NCBI RefSeq assembly: GCF_030381805.1
Contig: NZ_JAUDRH010000007.1
Span: forward strand, 62,001-126,000
From: Chlorogloeopsis sp. ULAP01
GTDB lineage: Bacteria; Cyanobacteriota; Cyanobacteriia; Cyanobacteriales; Nostocaceae
Reading direction: 5' to 3'
DNA length: 64,000 nucleotides
A program made the translations under genes and the position numbers. Of the stretch, positions 44,412-53,453 are shown in pieces; position 1 is the first letter of the stretch; each line of letters starts with the position of its first letter. The notes beneath the pieces are model-generated. The model was given only the letters and a program-made list of their open reading frames with translations. It was not told the origin of the DNA and ran no database searches.

Positions 44412-45304
44412 GAACTTACCCTCTCAATCACAAAAGGCATTGCTAAACGAAACGCCACCCACGTTAATAGTAAGCCAACCAAGGTAATCAAACTAACAAT
44501 CCAAAAGCCATAAGGATTTGATATCACGCCAGTGGTTGCTAATTCCCGTGTTGTTACCAATAAAGGGGTGACAGGATTGAGTTTTACCAACAAACCAAAG
44601 GTTCCACTTTCTGGTAAAGGATAAATGACTGGAGTTAGGAAAATCCAGAAACTTGTCACCATTGTTAGTCCCTTTGACACATCCTGATATAGTATCCCCA
44701 ATGGAGATAATAAAGTACCAATTAATGTTCCTAGCAGAATCAGATGAATTAAAGCCACGGGAGCTAAAATAACTGTCCAACCGACAGGCACCCGAAACCA
44801 AATAAAAAAAGCCACAATCAAAATAAGTTTGATCGCAAAATTGAAAAATACCTCACCCAGCTTTGCTAAGATAATTGCCTCTCGCGGAAAATTAACTCTG
44901 GCTAACATTGGTTTTGCTACAGTCACCGCTTGCACAGGGCCATTTAATGCTTCTACAAAAGTCTGCCACAAGGCTGTGCTAAACATTACATAAGCTGGAT
45001 AAGGAAAATCTGTTGCCCCAACATTAATCACTTTTGCATCATTTGCCAGAGTAAATCCTGCTGCCATCACAATTGGCGGTAAAAAAGCCCAAGCAAAACC
45101 CAGAATTGACTGACGATACTGAGCGCTAATATCTCGGATCATCAGTCGCCAAGCCAATTCTCTAGAAGCTAGCAAGTCTAGCCACATTAGTCTAAATAAT
45201 TGCAAAGGACGCCTGAGCAAACTTTCTGGCGTGTAAATTATCTCAGGCAGCGTCTGCAATCTGTCCTTATGCCTTTTATTTATCTTTTTCACGGCATTAT
45301 CCAT
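44408..45304 (-). CDS. Wzm-like polysaccharide ABC exporter permease
   Basis: A 298-residue ABC-2 type permease with six predicted membrane helices. ELAWRLMIRDISAQYRQSILGFAWAFLPP at the start and GILYQDVSKGLTMVTSFWIFLTPVIYPL towards the end are typical of Wzm/TagG/KpsM permeases. With the overlapping ATPase it forms the glycan exporter of the inner membrane. Only 17 bases after the upstream GT2 stop, so part of the same transcript. Confidence 0.94.
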   Translation of the reverse strand: MDNAVKKINKRHKDRLQTLPEIIYTPESLLRRPLQLFRLMWLDLLASRELAWRLMIRDISAQYRQSILGFAWAFLPPIVMAAGFTLANDAKVINVGATDFPYPAYVMFSTALWQTFVEALNGPVQAVTVAKPMLARVNFPREAIILAKLGEVFFNFAIKLILIVAFFIWFRVPVGWTVILAPVALIHLILLGTLIGTLLSPLGILYQDVSKGLTMVTSFWIFLTPVIYPLPESGTFGLLVKLNPVTPLLVTTRELATTGVISNPYGFWIVSLITLVGLLLTWVAFRLAMPFVIERVSS

Positions 45305-45320
45305 AATCTTTACTTCTATT

Positions 45321-46373
45321 TCAAGTCCGCGATAATGCTCTGGCTACTGATTGGGGTGCCTGCTCAGATGCTTGCTGTTGCATCCTTTGAGCTTGTTGTT
45401 TAGCATAACGATTTGTAAGATAGCGATTTAACATCTTGTCTAAAGGAATTAAGATGCGATCGCCCAAGTGATTGCTTAACCCAAAGCTAAGGAGACGGTT
45501 TAAAGGACTCAGAATTGACATTTGTCGCCGCCATCCCAATTTTTTGTATTTTGCTTGGAAATATCCATCCTCAGCTAGATTCCATTTGTCACGCAAGCGA
45601 TGTAAGCTACAAAGCTGCCAAGCATCACTCCAACGCAGCATATAGTAATGTAAGTCTGTCCACTCTAAAGGTGGCCCTGGAACATAGGTCACTATAGAAG
45701 CAGGTTCAAAGTAGACTGTACCACCTGCTTGCCTGACACTCATGCAAAAATCCAGATGCTCTTTGGTATTGAGCATCGCTTCATCTAAAAAGCCAATTCG
45801 CTCAAATATTGCTGTGCGAACTAGTACGCAGTGGAACTCCGCTAGTTCGGTTTGGATGCGTTGCAGTTGTTCGCGCACATCCTTGACTGACTGCCCTTGT
45901 TTGTACATTTTCTCTCGCAGACGCTGCCTGGCTTGCTCCCCAGTTTTATCTAGCCAAATATGCGATTCTCCCCCGGCAAAATGTACAATTTCGTGTAGGG
46001 GTAGGTTTTGGCACATTAAAGGCCCGACAACTGTGGCTTCTGTTTCCTCAGCACACTCAATCAAAGCTTTCAGCCAACCTGGAGAAACAATTACATCGTT
46101 ATCAATGAAGACAACATACTTGGTTTTCACCTGATGCAAACCCAAGTTTCTGGCATGATTTGGCCAAAGATAATAATTAGTCCGAATTAGTTGAAATCCC
46201 TTAGCCTGTGCTTGTGCTTCTAAATAACGCCGAACCTTAGCAGGTGAATTACCATCTACGTAAACTAATTGGAAGGGAAAATCTGTGTGTTCGTAAATGC
46301 TCTCAAGTGATTCACGAGCGCAGCTAAAACGCTCTCGCGGGACAACAACAATTGTAACTAATGGGTCGTTCAT
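45321..46373 (-). CDS. GT2 glycosyltransferase
   Basis: I start at ATG 46373 (MNDPLVTIVVVPRERF), with GGAG at a proper distance upstream; longer frames from 46388 or GTG 46427 run into a repeat. About 350 residues. The GT-A motifs are DFPFQLVYVDGNSPAKVR, NHARNLGLHQVKTKYVVFIDNDVIVSPGW and a later HLDFCMSVRQAGGTVYFEP. The C-terminal part has a basic, glutamine-rich tail. Upstream partner of the Wzm/Wzt exporter genes. Confidence 0.9.
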   Translation of the reverse strand: MNDPLVTIVVVPRERFSCARESLESIYEHTDFPFQLVYVDGNSPAKVRRYLEAQAQAKGFQLIRTNYYLWPNHARNLGLHQVKTKYVVFIDNDVIVSPGWLKALIECAEETEATVVGPLMCQNLPLHEIVHFAGGESHIWLDKTGEQARQRLREKMYKQGQSVKDVREQLQRIQTELAEFHCVLVRTAIFERIGFLDEAMLNTKEHLDFCMSVRQAGGTVYFEPASIVTYVPGPPLEWTDLHYYMLRWSDAWQLCSLHRLRDKWNLAEDGYFQAKYKKLGWRRQMSILSPLNRLLSFGLSNHLGDRILIPLDKMLNRYLTNRYAKQQAQRMQQQASEQAPQSVARALSRT

Positions 46374-46401
46374 AATTGGCAACTCCATATGTAAATTTTT
46401 G

Positions 46402-46486
46402 GTAGGGTGTGTTGTCGCGTAGCGCACGCTCCTGAAGTTTCGGTGTGTTAGAACTACCGTCCATAAAGCACCCTACAAAACTGCCA
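46402..46486. mobile_element. Small MITE-like element with GTAGGGTG ends
   Basis: An 85-base stretch begins GTAGGGTGTGTT and ends AAGCACCCTAC, inverted repeats of eight bases. The inside contains CGCGTAGCGC. It sits between two glycosyltransferase genes, overlapping the potential upstream extension of one. A related ACACACCCTAC half lies near 62950. Elements with GGTAGGGTG ends are common in Nostoc-type genomes. Confidence 0.65.
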
Positions 46487-46499
46487 TCTGCCTTCTCAT

Positions 46500-47771
46500 T
46501 CAAATAGTTGCGGGTTGAACTGACAACTTTTTTTGAGAATCTTCTGAGTAAAATAGTTGCTGATAAATTTTGACTAGCTCGTCGTTAAGCTTTTCGATAT
46601 CATAGTTTTTTTCTACATATGTGCGACCAGATTTGCCCATTTGCGGCCAAATTTCTGAATGGTTAATTAGGTAATCTAATTTCTCAGCCAAAGCATCTAC
46701 GTTGCGTTCTGGAACTAAGAAGCCGGAAACACCATCTTCTACTAGTTCAGGTACACCGCCATGTAAAGTGCTTACAACTGGCAAACCCATTGCCATTGCT
46801 TCTTTTAAAACATTCACAGGAGCATCTTGGTTGCCATCTTTAGCTGTGACACAAGGTGCTATAAAAATATGGGAGTTGTCGAGAATTTCAATCAGTTCTT
46901 GTTGGTTTTTCTGACCTAGTAACTTGACTATATGACTAACGCCTAATTCCTGTATTAATTCCTGTAATTCTTGTTTTAAAGGGCCATCACCAATTATGTT
47001 GTACTCAATATTTGGGTTAGTTTTTGCTAGTTTCGCCACTGCCCTAATGCTGTACTCTATACCTTTTTTTTCTACAAGGCGACCAGTTGTGGCAATTCGC
47101 ACTTTACCATCGGGGTGGGGATAACGAGGGGCAAAGCGAAAACGACTGCAATCAATTCCCGAACCATGTACGACAATTTTATTTGGGTGGCAGCCAAGGG
47201 CGATCGCCCTCTGTCTGAAAAATTCGCAGTTGGCAAGAAAAAAGTCTCCGCTACGGAATAGTTGGCTGTAAATGCGATCGCCACGCTGTTGAACATAGCT
47301 GCTAATATCATGTCCGCGAAATGTGGTAATTAACTTTGCGTTGGGAGCATTCATGTGACGAAATGCCATGCCACTGAAACTTTGTGTTCCAAATTGGCAA
47401 TGAATGATATCGTATGACTTTTGAAATGAAGGTATGGCTGTATATAGCAACCACAATGAAATCGCTTCTTTGCCATACTTAAAAAAGTTTAGCGATCGCA
47501 GATACAGTAAGGGATCTTTGTAGGAATTGACGCACAACAATTCAATACCTTTTATAATCCGCCACAGAAGATTTTTTGGTATTTGATTTAAATAGTAAGT
47601 ACGCTCAAGTAATTGATATTTTTTCACGTCTGGATGGACTTTCGAGATATCACCCTGTTGGCAGGCATAGATATCAACTTCATGTCCCCGTTTGATTAAA
47701 CCAACAATTTGATTCAATATAAATGTTTCTGATAGAATTGGAAACTCCCAGACAATAAAAGCTATTTTCAT
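46500..47771 (-). CDS. GT4 glycosyltransferase
   Basis: A 423-residue GT-B enzyme: MKIAFIVWEFPILSETFILNQ, then TTFRGHDISSYVQQRG and the donor-site region IATTGRLVEKKGIEYSIRAVAKL, IGDGPLKQELQELI and the family signature VLKEAMAMGLPVVSTLHGGVPELV. It is of the retaining GT4 class with EX7E (Glu in KEAMAMGLPVVSTLHGGVPE). Substrate unknown. Transcribed with the neighbouring GT genes, although a MITE-like element separates it from the next. Confidence 0.93.
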   Translation of the reverse strand: MKIAFIVWEFPILSETFILNQIVGLIKRGHEVDIYACQQGDISKVHPDVKKYQLLERTYYLNQIPKNLLWRIIKGIELLCVNSYKDPLLYLRSLNFFKYGKEAISLWLLYTAIPSFQKSYDIIHCQFGTQSFSGMAFRHMNAPNAKLITTFRGHDISSYVQQRGDRIYSQLFRSGDFFLANCEFFRQRAIALGCHPNKIVVHGSGIDCSRFRFAPRYPHPDGKVRIATTGRLVEKKGIEYSIRAVAKLAKTNPNIEYNIIGDGPLKQELQELIQELGVSHIVKLLGQKNQQELIEILDNSHIFIAPCVTAKDGNQDAPVNVLKEAMAMGLPVVSTLHGGVPELVEDGVSGFLVPERNVDALAEKLDYLINHSEIWPQMGKSGRTYVEKNYDIEKLNDELVKIYQQLFYSEDSQKKLSVQPATI

Positions 47772-47845
47772 ATTTTAAGATGTTCAACTTAACTTGTACA
47801 TTTATAACTAATATATTTTTTTAATTAGCAGATTTATCTTTATTA

Positions 47846-48805
47846 TTATTCTCTAGCTGAGTTACTTCCTAGTTTTAACATTATTATTTCTTTTGCATAT
47901 ACATATCTTACAAAAAACATAACTAAAGAAACCTTCATTTTATCTTCTATTGTGTTGAGTCTTTTGTCAATTAAAGCAGTGTAAACCCACATTAAAGGTG
48001 GTATTAAGTGCTTAATTAAATTCTTGCAAAATATCAAATTTTGCTTAAAAACTGAAGGTTCACTCCTAATTTGTAAATCATAAAATCCTCCAGCCAGTCT
48101 AATGGTTCTTTTATATAACTCAGTAAAAGAATATCTTGCGGGATGAGCTACACAAGTATCATCTGCATAAACTTGTTTGTAACCATAGGCAAAAACCCGG
48201 CGACCCCAATTAACATCTCCATGTGATTTCAAGCGAGCATCAAAAATTCCTACCCGATCTAGAACACTTTTAAATGTAAAAACATTTGCTGTTGCTCCAT
48301 AGTGACGCTCTTCTAAAAGTTGCTTTTGAGGAAAAGCTGTAATACTTTCAAAAAGTTCTACAGGCGTTGCTTGCTCTTTATCTTTGAATATAGTTTCAAT
48401 CTTACCTGCTACTAATCCACAGTTCGGTGTTTCTAATAAGTGTTTCACACCCTTTTCAATCCAATCTTGAGCAGGTATGCAATCGGCATCAGTAAAAGCA
48501 ATTACATCTCCTTGTACTAAAGATATTCCTTTATTGCGAGCTGCATAGGATCCAGGAAGGCTTTCTGAAGTAGCGATCGCTTGTCCAAACTTAGCAACCA
48601 CACCCTCAATATCTTCGTCTGGATCTGAACCGTTATCAACAACAATGACCTTGTAAAGGTGTTTTGGGTAAGTTTGATTTTCTAATGCCTCTAAACAAAT
48701 TTGCAGACGTTGAGCATCATTGAAAACTGGAATGATAACAGAAACCAGTGGACTATATTTATCATTTATCAGTCTATCTTTGTTGTGAGAATTTAGACTG
48801 CTCAT
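47846..48805 (-). CDS. GT2 glycosyltransferase
   Basis: A 319-residue family-2 glycosyltransferase: VSVIIPVFNDAQRLQICLEAL, VIVVDNGSDPDEDIEGVV, GSYAARNKGISLVQGDVIAFTDADCIPAQDW and GRRVFAYGYKQVYADD. DAD is the metal site. Its C-terminal third is helical with a possible membrane-associated segment. Next to the GT4 gene with a 75-base gap. Confidence 0.92.
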   Translation of the reverse strand: MSSLNSHNKDRLINDKYSPLVSVIIPVFNDAQRLQICLEALENQTYPKHLYKVIVVDNGSDPDEDIEGVVAKFGQAIATSESLPGSYAARNKGISLVQGDVIAFTDADCIPAQDWIEKGVKHLLETPNCGLVAGKIETIFKDKEQATPVELFESITAFPQKQLLEERHYGATANVFTFKSVLDRVGIFDARLKSHGDVNWGRRVFAYGYKQVYADDTCVAHPARYSFTELYKRTIRLAGGFYDLQIRSEPSVFKQNLIFCKNLIKHLIPPLMWVYTALIDKRLNTIEDKMKVSLVMFFVRYVYAKEIIMLKLGSNSARE

Positions 48806-48935
48806 ATTTCTGTAAATAAGCTTTTTAGTTAAGAAATAATTCTACTTTAAACTTTTGCTTACTCTGTAATCGAGTGCTGGTTCTTTTAAAGAATATTTCA
48901 AACCAGCAACCGATTAGAGTATTTTTTTGAAGCAA

Positions 48936-50486
48936 TTACTTCTTTGGAGACTGGCTGACAAGCTCTTGTTCTGGAGTGTTATTATCCTGATTTTGACTCT
49001 GGCTATTGACCTCTAATACAGTTAGGTAGTTTTTATTGTCTATAGAAGGGTTTTTTGACTGCCATTCCTGTTTGGTAAACTCTTCGTAGTAAGAACGTTC
49101 TGTATTAACATTCCACAAATCGTGGTTTTCTCCTAAGATGTTTTTGACAGCAAGCATTCCTGTTAGCATCGAATGGTCTTGATTATTGTATCGGTGCATT
49201 CCATTACGACCAACAGTTTGTAAATTTTCAAATGTTTCTAAATAATTCTGAATCACTTGAAGATGTTGGCGATATTCTCCGTCATATACTGGATAGGCTT
49301 TGTGCTGTCGGATAACCACTCCATCTTCTATATTGCCTAACTTATTTACTAAACCTAATTCAACAATTTCATGACTAGCTAAATCAATCAGTTCTTTGTC
49401 AGACATTTCCCAAATCTCATCACCCTGGCTACAGAAGTATTCCATCCCCAGGCAAGTCTTGCTTTGGTCAGGTACCATTGCCGGACTCCAATTTTTAAAA
49501 TTCTGAATGCGTCCAACTTTGAATTCTGGGCTGTGGATGTAAAGCCAGTTGTCGGGGAATAGGCTTTCTTCATCAATAATCAGCGACACAATCAAGAAAT
49601 CTCGATATTTCAGACCACGAGAAGCTTCCAATACATAGTCAGGTGCTGGAGGATCAAGTCGATGAATGAGTGCGCTTACCGGCATACTAGAGATGAAGTG
49701 GTCGCCAGAACATTGGATTGTGTTCTCTCCTTGCCGAACTGTAATACTCTTGATGCGATTGTCTTGGTGTTCTACACGGGTTACTTGAGTGTTGAGAAGT
49801 ACTGGAGTACCTTTTTTTTCTACTTCTTCTTGAAATCGCTCCCACATCATTCCCGGCCCTAAAATCGGGTAGTCAAATTCCTTGATTAAGCTTTTGGCAT
49901 TTTGACTTCCGAATAGAGCATTGATAACTGCTCTTTTGAGCGACATTCCTTGAATTCTTTGTGCTGCCCAATCTGCACGAATTTGGTTGCAAGGAATTCC
50001 CCATACCTTCTCGGTATATGTTTTAAAGAATATTTCGTAGAGACGACCACCAAAGCGATCGCTTACCCATTCTTCAAAATTTTCAGGTTCTGCTTTGGGT
50101 TGTAGTCTTGCTTTAAGTTTTGCCTTCAGGTAGCTCAATAAAATCAAGAAGCTTTGTTTGATGCCTAGATTGGATAGTGTATTGAAAAGAGAAAGGGGAT
50201 AGTTGAAAAAATTACCCTGATAGTAGATCCGCGACAGACGAGGGACTTTGATGAAATCATCTTTTAAAACTTCCTGCCATAGTTGTTGTACTTCTGTGAC
50301 TTTGGTGAAAAAGCGATGACCACCGATGTCAAAGCGATAGCCTTTATACGTCTCTGTACGGGAAATCCCACCCACTTTGTCAGCTTGTTCAACAACGATA
50401 GATTTAATACCTTGCTTAACTAGTTGGTAGGCAGCAGTCAAACCAGCTGGGCCAGCTCCAATAATGACAACAGGATATTTTTCCAT
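48936..50486 (-). CDS. FAD-dependent UDP-galactopyranose-mutase-like oxidoreductase
   Basis: A 516-residue flavoprotein. The FAD-binding VVIIGAGPAGLTAAYQLVKQG is at residues 6-26, followed by VEQADKVGGISRT and YRFDIGGHRFFTK, which recall UDP-galactopyranose mutase and protoporphyrinogen-oxidase-like proteins. The C-terminus ends in a disordered Gln/Asn/Ser-rich tail. Between glycosyltransferase genes it most likely modifies a nucleotide sugar or lipid-linked sugar, but identity as a mutase is not proven because it is longer than classical Glf (about 370 residues). Confidence 0.85.
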   Translation of the reverse strand: MEKYPVVIIGAGPAGLTAAYQLVKQGIKSIVVEQADKVGGISRTETYKGYRFDIGGHRFFTKVTEVQQLWQEVLKDDFIKVPRLSRIYYQGNFFNYPLSLFNTLSNLGIKQSFLILLSYLKAKLKARLQPKAEPENFEEWVSDRFGGRLYEIFFKTYTEKVWGIPCNQIRADWAAQRIQGMSLKRAVINALFGSQNAKSLIKEFDYPILGPGMMWERFQEEVEKKGTPVLLNTQVTRVEHQDNRIKSITVRQGENTIQCSGDHFISSMPVSALIHRLDPPAPDYVLEASRGLKYRDFLIVSLIIDEESLFPDNWLYIHSPEFKVGRIQNFKNWSPAMVPDQSKTCLGMEYFCSQGDEIWEMSDKELIDLASHEIVELGLVNKLGNIEDGVVIRQHKAYPVYDGEYRQHLQVIQNYLETFENLQTVGRNGMHRYNNQDHSMLTGMLAVKNILGENHDLWNVNTERSYYEEFTKQEWQSKNPSIDNKNYLTVLEVNSQSQNQDNNTPEQELVSQSPKK

Positions 50487-50559
50487 TGATATTTTCCTAT
50501 TGGTGCAGTTGTGAATGTATTATTTCTAAAATTAGTATGTATTTTTCAATACACTAGGT

Positions 50560-51561
50560 CTATGCAAACTTGACAGAAAAAATGTAGCGGGCTGTCCCGA
50601 TTGCAAATGCTAGACCGCCATATAGGTAGTAAAGCCAATGCCACGGAATGACGCGAAGCGCAAACCAAAAACCGCGCTTGCAATGGAAGAAACGATAAAC
50701 TTGGAGATTAAAGGCTAAAAGTAAAAAGCCTAGTATCAAGGCTGCTGCTAAAAATCCTGGAAACCAAAAGGCGGCAAGCAGAGAAATTACAAGCCCATAA
50801 GTCAAAATTACACTTAGGCGACTTTTTAGCCCTAGATTTAGATCGTTACTCAACTGGCGATCGCGCCAAATTAATTCCGTCCAAGGCAGAGCACGGTAAA
50901 AAAATTCAGCTTTTAATAAAGACATTACACCCCAATACTTTAAATGCTTGACTTGCAAATCCTTGCAAAGCCGAATTTTGTGGCCAGCCTGTTTCAAACG
51001 ATAGCCTAACTCTATATCTTCAATGCTAGGTCTGCGATAACTTTCATCGAAGCCTCCTAAGTTGAGGAATATTTGACGCCGAATAGCTCCGCAAGCACCC
51101 CAGAAGGTAAATGCTTCCTCTTTTGCTGTCTGATGGGTGTAGTGGTGGAACAAGTTTTTATACTGCGACAAAAAGTTGCTCGCACCAGGTGCATCGTCAT
51201 AGGAGCCAATCAAAGCAGCCAATTCTGGCTCATCGATAAAAGCTTTTTCTACTTTGCCAATAGCATCTGGAGTGATGGTTACATCAGCATCTATAAAGAA
51301 GAGAATGTCACCTGTTGCAGCACGCGCCCCTAAGTTACGCGCTTTCGCTGGACCACCAGATGTAGGTATTCTCAGCACCTTGGCGCCAAATTCTTCAGCT
51401 ACAAGCCATGAACCATCTGTATCTCCATCAGCTACAACTATGATTTCAGCCGGAGCAGGCATGGCATTAGCCAAACTGGACAGGCAGTGGTGAAAGCTAG
51501 CACCTCCATTGTGAACAGGAATAATGACTGAGATTACCAATTTTGTAGCAGGTAAAGTCAT
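50560..51561 (-). CDS. GT2 glycosyltransferase, membrane-anchored
   Basis: A 333-residue family-2 glycosyltransferase: VISVIIPVHNGGASFHHCLSSL, IIVVADGDTDGS, GGPAKARNLGARAATGDILFFIDADVTITPDA and GGFDESYRRPSIEDIELGYRLKQAG. The last about 80 residues hold two to three hydrophobic segments that should anchor it. First gene of the minus-strand cluster; the long AT-rich upstream region probably contains the cluster promoter. Confidence 0.92.
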   Translation of the reverse strand: MTLPATKLVISVIIPVHNGGASFHHCLSSLANAMPAPAEIIVVADGDTDGSWLVAEEFGAKVLRIPTSGGPAKARNLGARAATGDILFFIDADVTITPDAIGKVEKAFIDEPELAALIGSYDDAPGASNFLSQYKNLFHHYTHQTAKEEAFTFWGACGAIRRQIFLNLGGFDESYRRPSIEDIELGYRLKQAGHKIRLCKDLQVKHLKYWGVMSLLKAEFFYRALPWTELIWRDRQLSNDLNLGLKSRLSVILTYGLVISLLAAFWFPGFLAAALILGFLLLAFNLQVYRFFHCKRGFWFALRVIPWHWLYYLYGGLAFAIGTARYIFSVKFA

Positions 51562-52264
51562 TTTTACTACTTAGTTGTGTAAGGTCTAATTGAGCGTGCA
51601 AACGAACGATGAAAACAATGATTTATACCAACTTCGTTCTTGAGCCTCAGCATTACTTTGTCGCTCATTTAAAAGTAATAGAAGTATTTTTTGGTAGAGA
51701 AACTACTATGAATTCTATAATCTATGAGCAAAATTGTTTATGTAAATATGACTAAATCTAACAAATAATATAATTAACTTCTTTATAGAAAATTTATATT
51801 TAATTGTGATCTCAATATTTTTTATAGCTTAAAAATTAAGTATCAATTTTATTGATAATCAATAGTATAAAATTTACCGTTTATAGCAATTTTTGCCATT
51901 TTCTTAAGTATAAATATTTAATAATTTAAAAATAATTGTACAAAAAAATACAACAGCAATATTAGAATTTTTTAAACATCTTACAAGCTACATTGTACAG
52001 ATATAGAAGTTGCCAAGAGAGTTGTCAGTGTTGATTTTAGAAAATATCCTTGCCTAGCAAGTATTTTAGGTTTTAATGCTACCTCAATATTATTAATTTA
52101 CATTTTTTGGTTATATTTAGGTTAACAAAGATTATGTTTAGGTTAAACAAAAGCAAGGTTTAGTAATACGGAATATCGAGAAATATAGATATCTAGAATT
52201 CTTTTTGTCATGATCAAGTTAAATATTCTCTAAGATTGAAAAGTCGTAGTCGGTAGGAATTGCA
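51562..52264. other. AT-rich divergent promoter region
   Basis: About 700 very AT-rich bases between the divergent GT2 gene (minus) and the GH10 gene (plus). No coding remnant is visible. A direct repeat of TTTAGGTTAA occurs around 52117-52145, possibly a binding site. Promoters for the polysaccharide cluster and the glycanase must lie here. Confidence 0.45.
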
Positions 52265-53437
52265 GTGACAAAAAAACGAGTTTCGCTCAAGCGGCGCCAC
52301 TTTCTATTGGGCATGAGTACTTTTGCCGGAACAGATGCCTTGGCGATCGCTAGTGGATATAGGCACCAAAACAATCCGATTCAAGTGACTGCTCAAAAGA
52401 ATAAAGATTTTTCAGTAGTGGAGAATACTCCCTTGCGTAAACGAGCGGCAGCAAAAGGATTAATTTATGGGGCAGCTACTCAAACATCTACACTCTGCTT
52501 AGATACAAAGTTTGCAACGAAGTTTGCTCAAGAATGCGCCATGCTGGTGCCAGAAAATGAGCTGAAGTGGAAAGCACTTCGCCCTAGCTTTAACAGTTTT
52601 GATTTTACTCGCAGTGATTGGCTAGCTCACTTTGCCAGTACTAATAAGATGCTTTTGCGTGGACACACTTTGGTATGGCACGAAAGTTTACCGCAATGGT
52701 TCAAGGCTATAGTCAATAACCGAAACGCCGAGCAGATAATGCTGAAACATATTACAACAGTTGTTGGGCATTATGCTGGGAAAATTCACTCATGGGATGT
52801 GGTTAACGAGGCAGTTTTTCCTGAACACGGGCGAGCTGATGGCTTGCGAAATACGCCGTGGCTGAAGTTTTTAGGGCTAAATTATATCGACTTTGCCTTT
52901 CGTATGGCAGCACAAGCAGATCCAAAGGCGTTGTTAGTTTATAACGATTATGGATTGGAATACGACACTCCTGGTGATGAAGCAAAGAGAACTGCTGTTT
53001 TAAAGTTGCTAGAGCGCTTGAAGTCTCAAGGAACACCAGTGCAGGCTCTTGGTATTCAAGCTCACTTAGAAGGAGAAGCTCCCTTTAACGCTAAAAAGCT
53101 AAAGGCTTTTTTGAAAAATGTTGCTGATCTTGGTTTAAAAATCATAATTACCGAACTAGATGTAGCAGAAAATATGCTACCTAAAAATATTTTGGTACGC
53201 GATCGCCTGGTTGCCAAAATCTATGAAGATTATCTGTCGGTAGTTTTGGATGAAACAGCAGTCATTGCTGTCTTGACTTGGGGATTAAGCGATCGCTATA
53301 CCTGGCTGCGGGATCAAAAATTTCGCAAAGATGGTGAAACAGTTCGTCCTTTGCCACTTGATGCTCAAATGGAGCGTAAACTAGCATGGTATGCTATGGC
53401 ACGAGCTTTTGATCAGGCTCCCATGCGTGTGTTCTAA
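52265..53437 (+). CDS. GH10 endo-beta-1,4-xylanase-like glycanase, Tat-exported
   Basis: A 390-residue protein starting with GTG. The N-terminus VSLKRRHFLLGMSTFAGTDALAIA is a Tat signal (KRRHFLL). The GH10 barrel follows: MLVPENELKWKALRP, LRGHTLVWHESLPQWF, the acid/base Glu182 in WDVVNEAVF and the nucleophile Glu297 in IIITELDVAE, plus LTWGLSDRYTWL. All catalytic residues are present. In a polysaccharide cluster such an enzyme more likely trims or releases the cell's own exported glycan than digests plant xylan. Divergent from the GT genes. Confidence 0.93.
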   Translation: MTKKRVSLKRRHFLLGMSTFAGTDALAIASGYRHQNNPIQVTAQKNKDFSVVENTPLRKRAAAKGLIYGAATQTSTLCLDTKFATKFAQECAMLVPENELKWKALRPSFNSFDFTRSDWLAHFASTNKMLLRGHTLVWHESLPQWFKAIVNNRNAEQIMLKHITTVVGHYAGKIHSWDVVNEAVFPEHGRADGLRNTPWLKFLGLNYIDFAFRMAAQADPKALLVYNDYGLEYDTPGDEAKRTAVLKLLERLKSQGTPVQALGIQAHLEGEAPFNAKKLKAFLKNVADLGLKIIITELDVAENMLPKNILVRDRLVAKIYEDYLSVVLDETAVIAVLTWGLSDRYTWLRDQKFRKDGETVRPLPLDAQMERKLAWYAMARAFDQAPMRVF

Positions 53438-53453
53438 GTTTGCCATATAGAGT

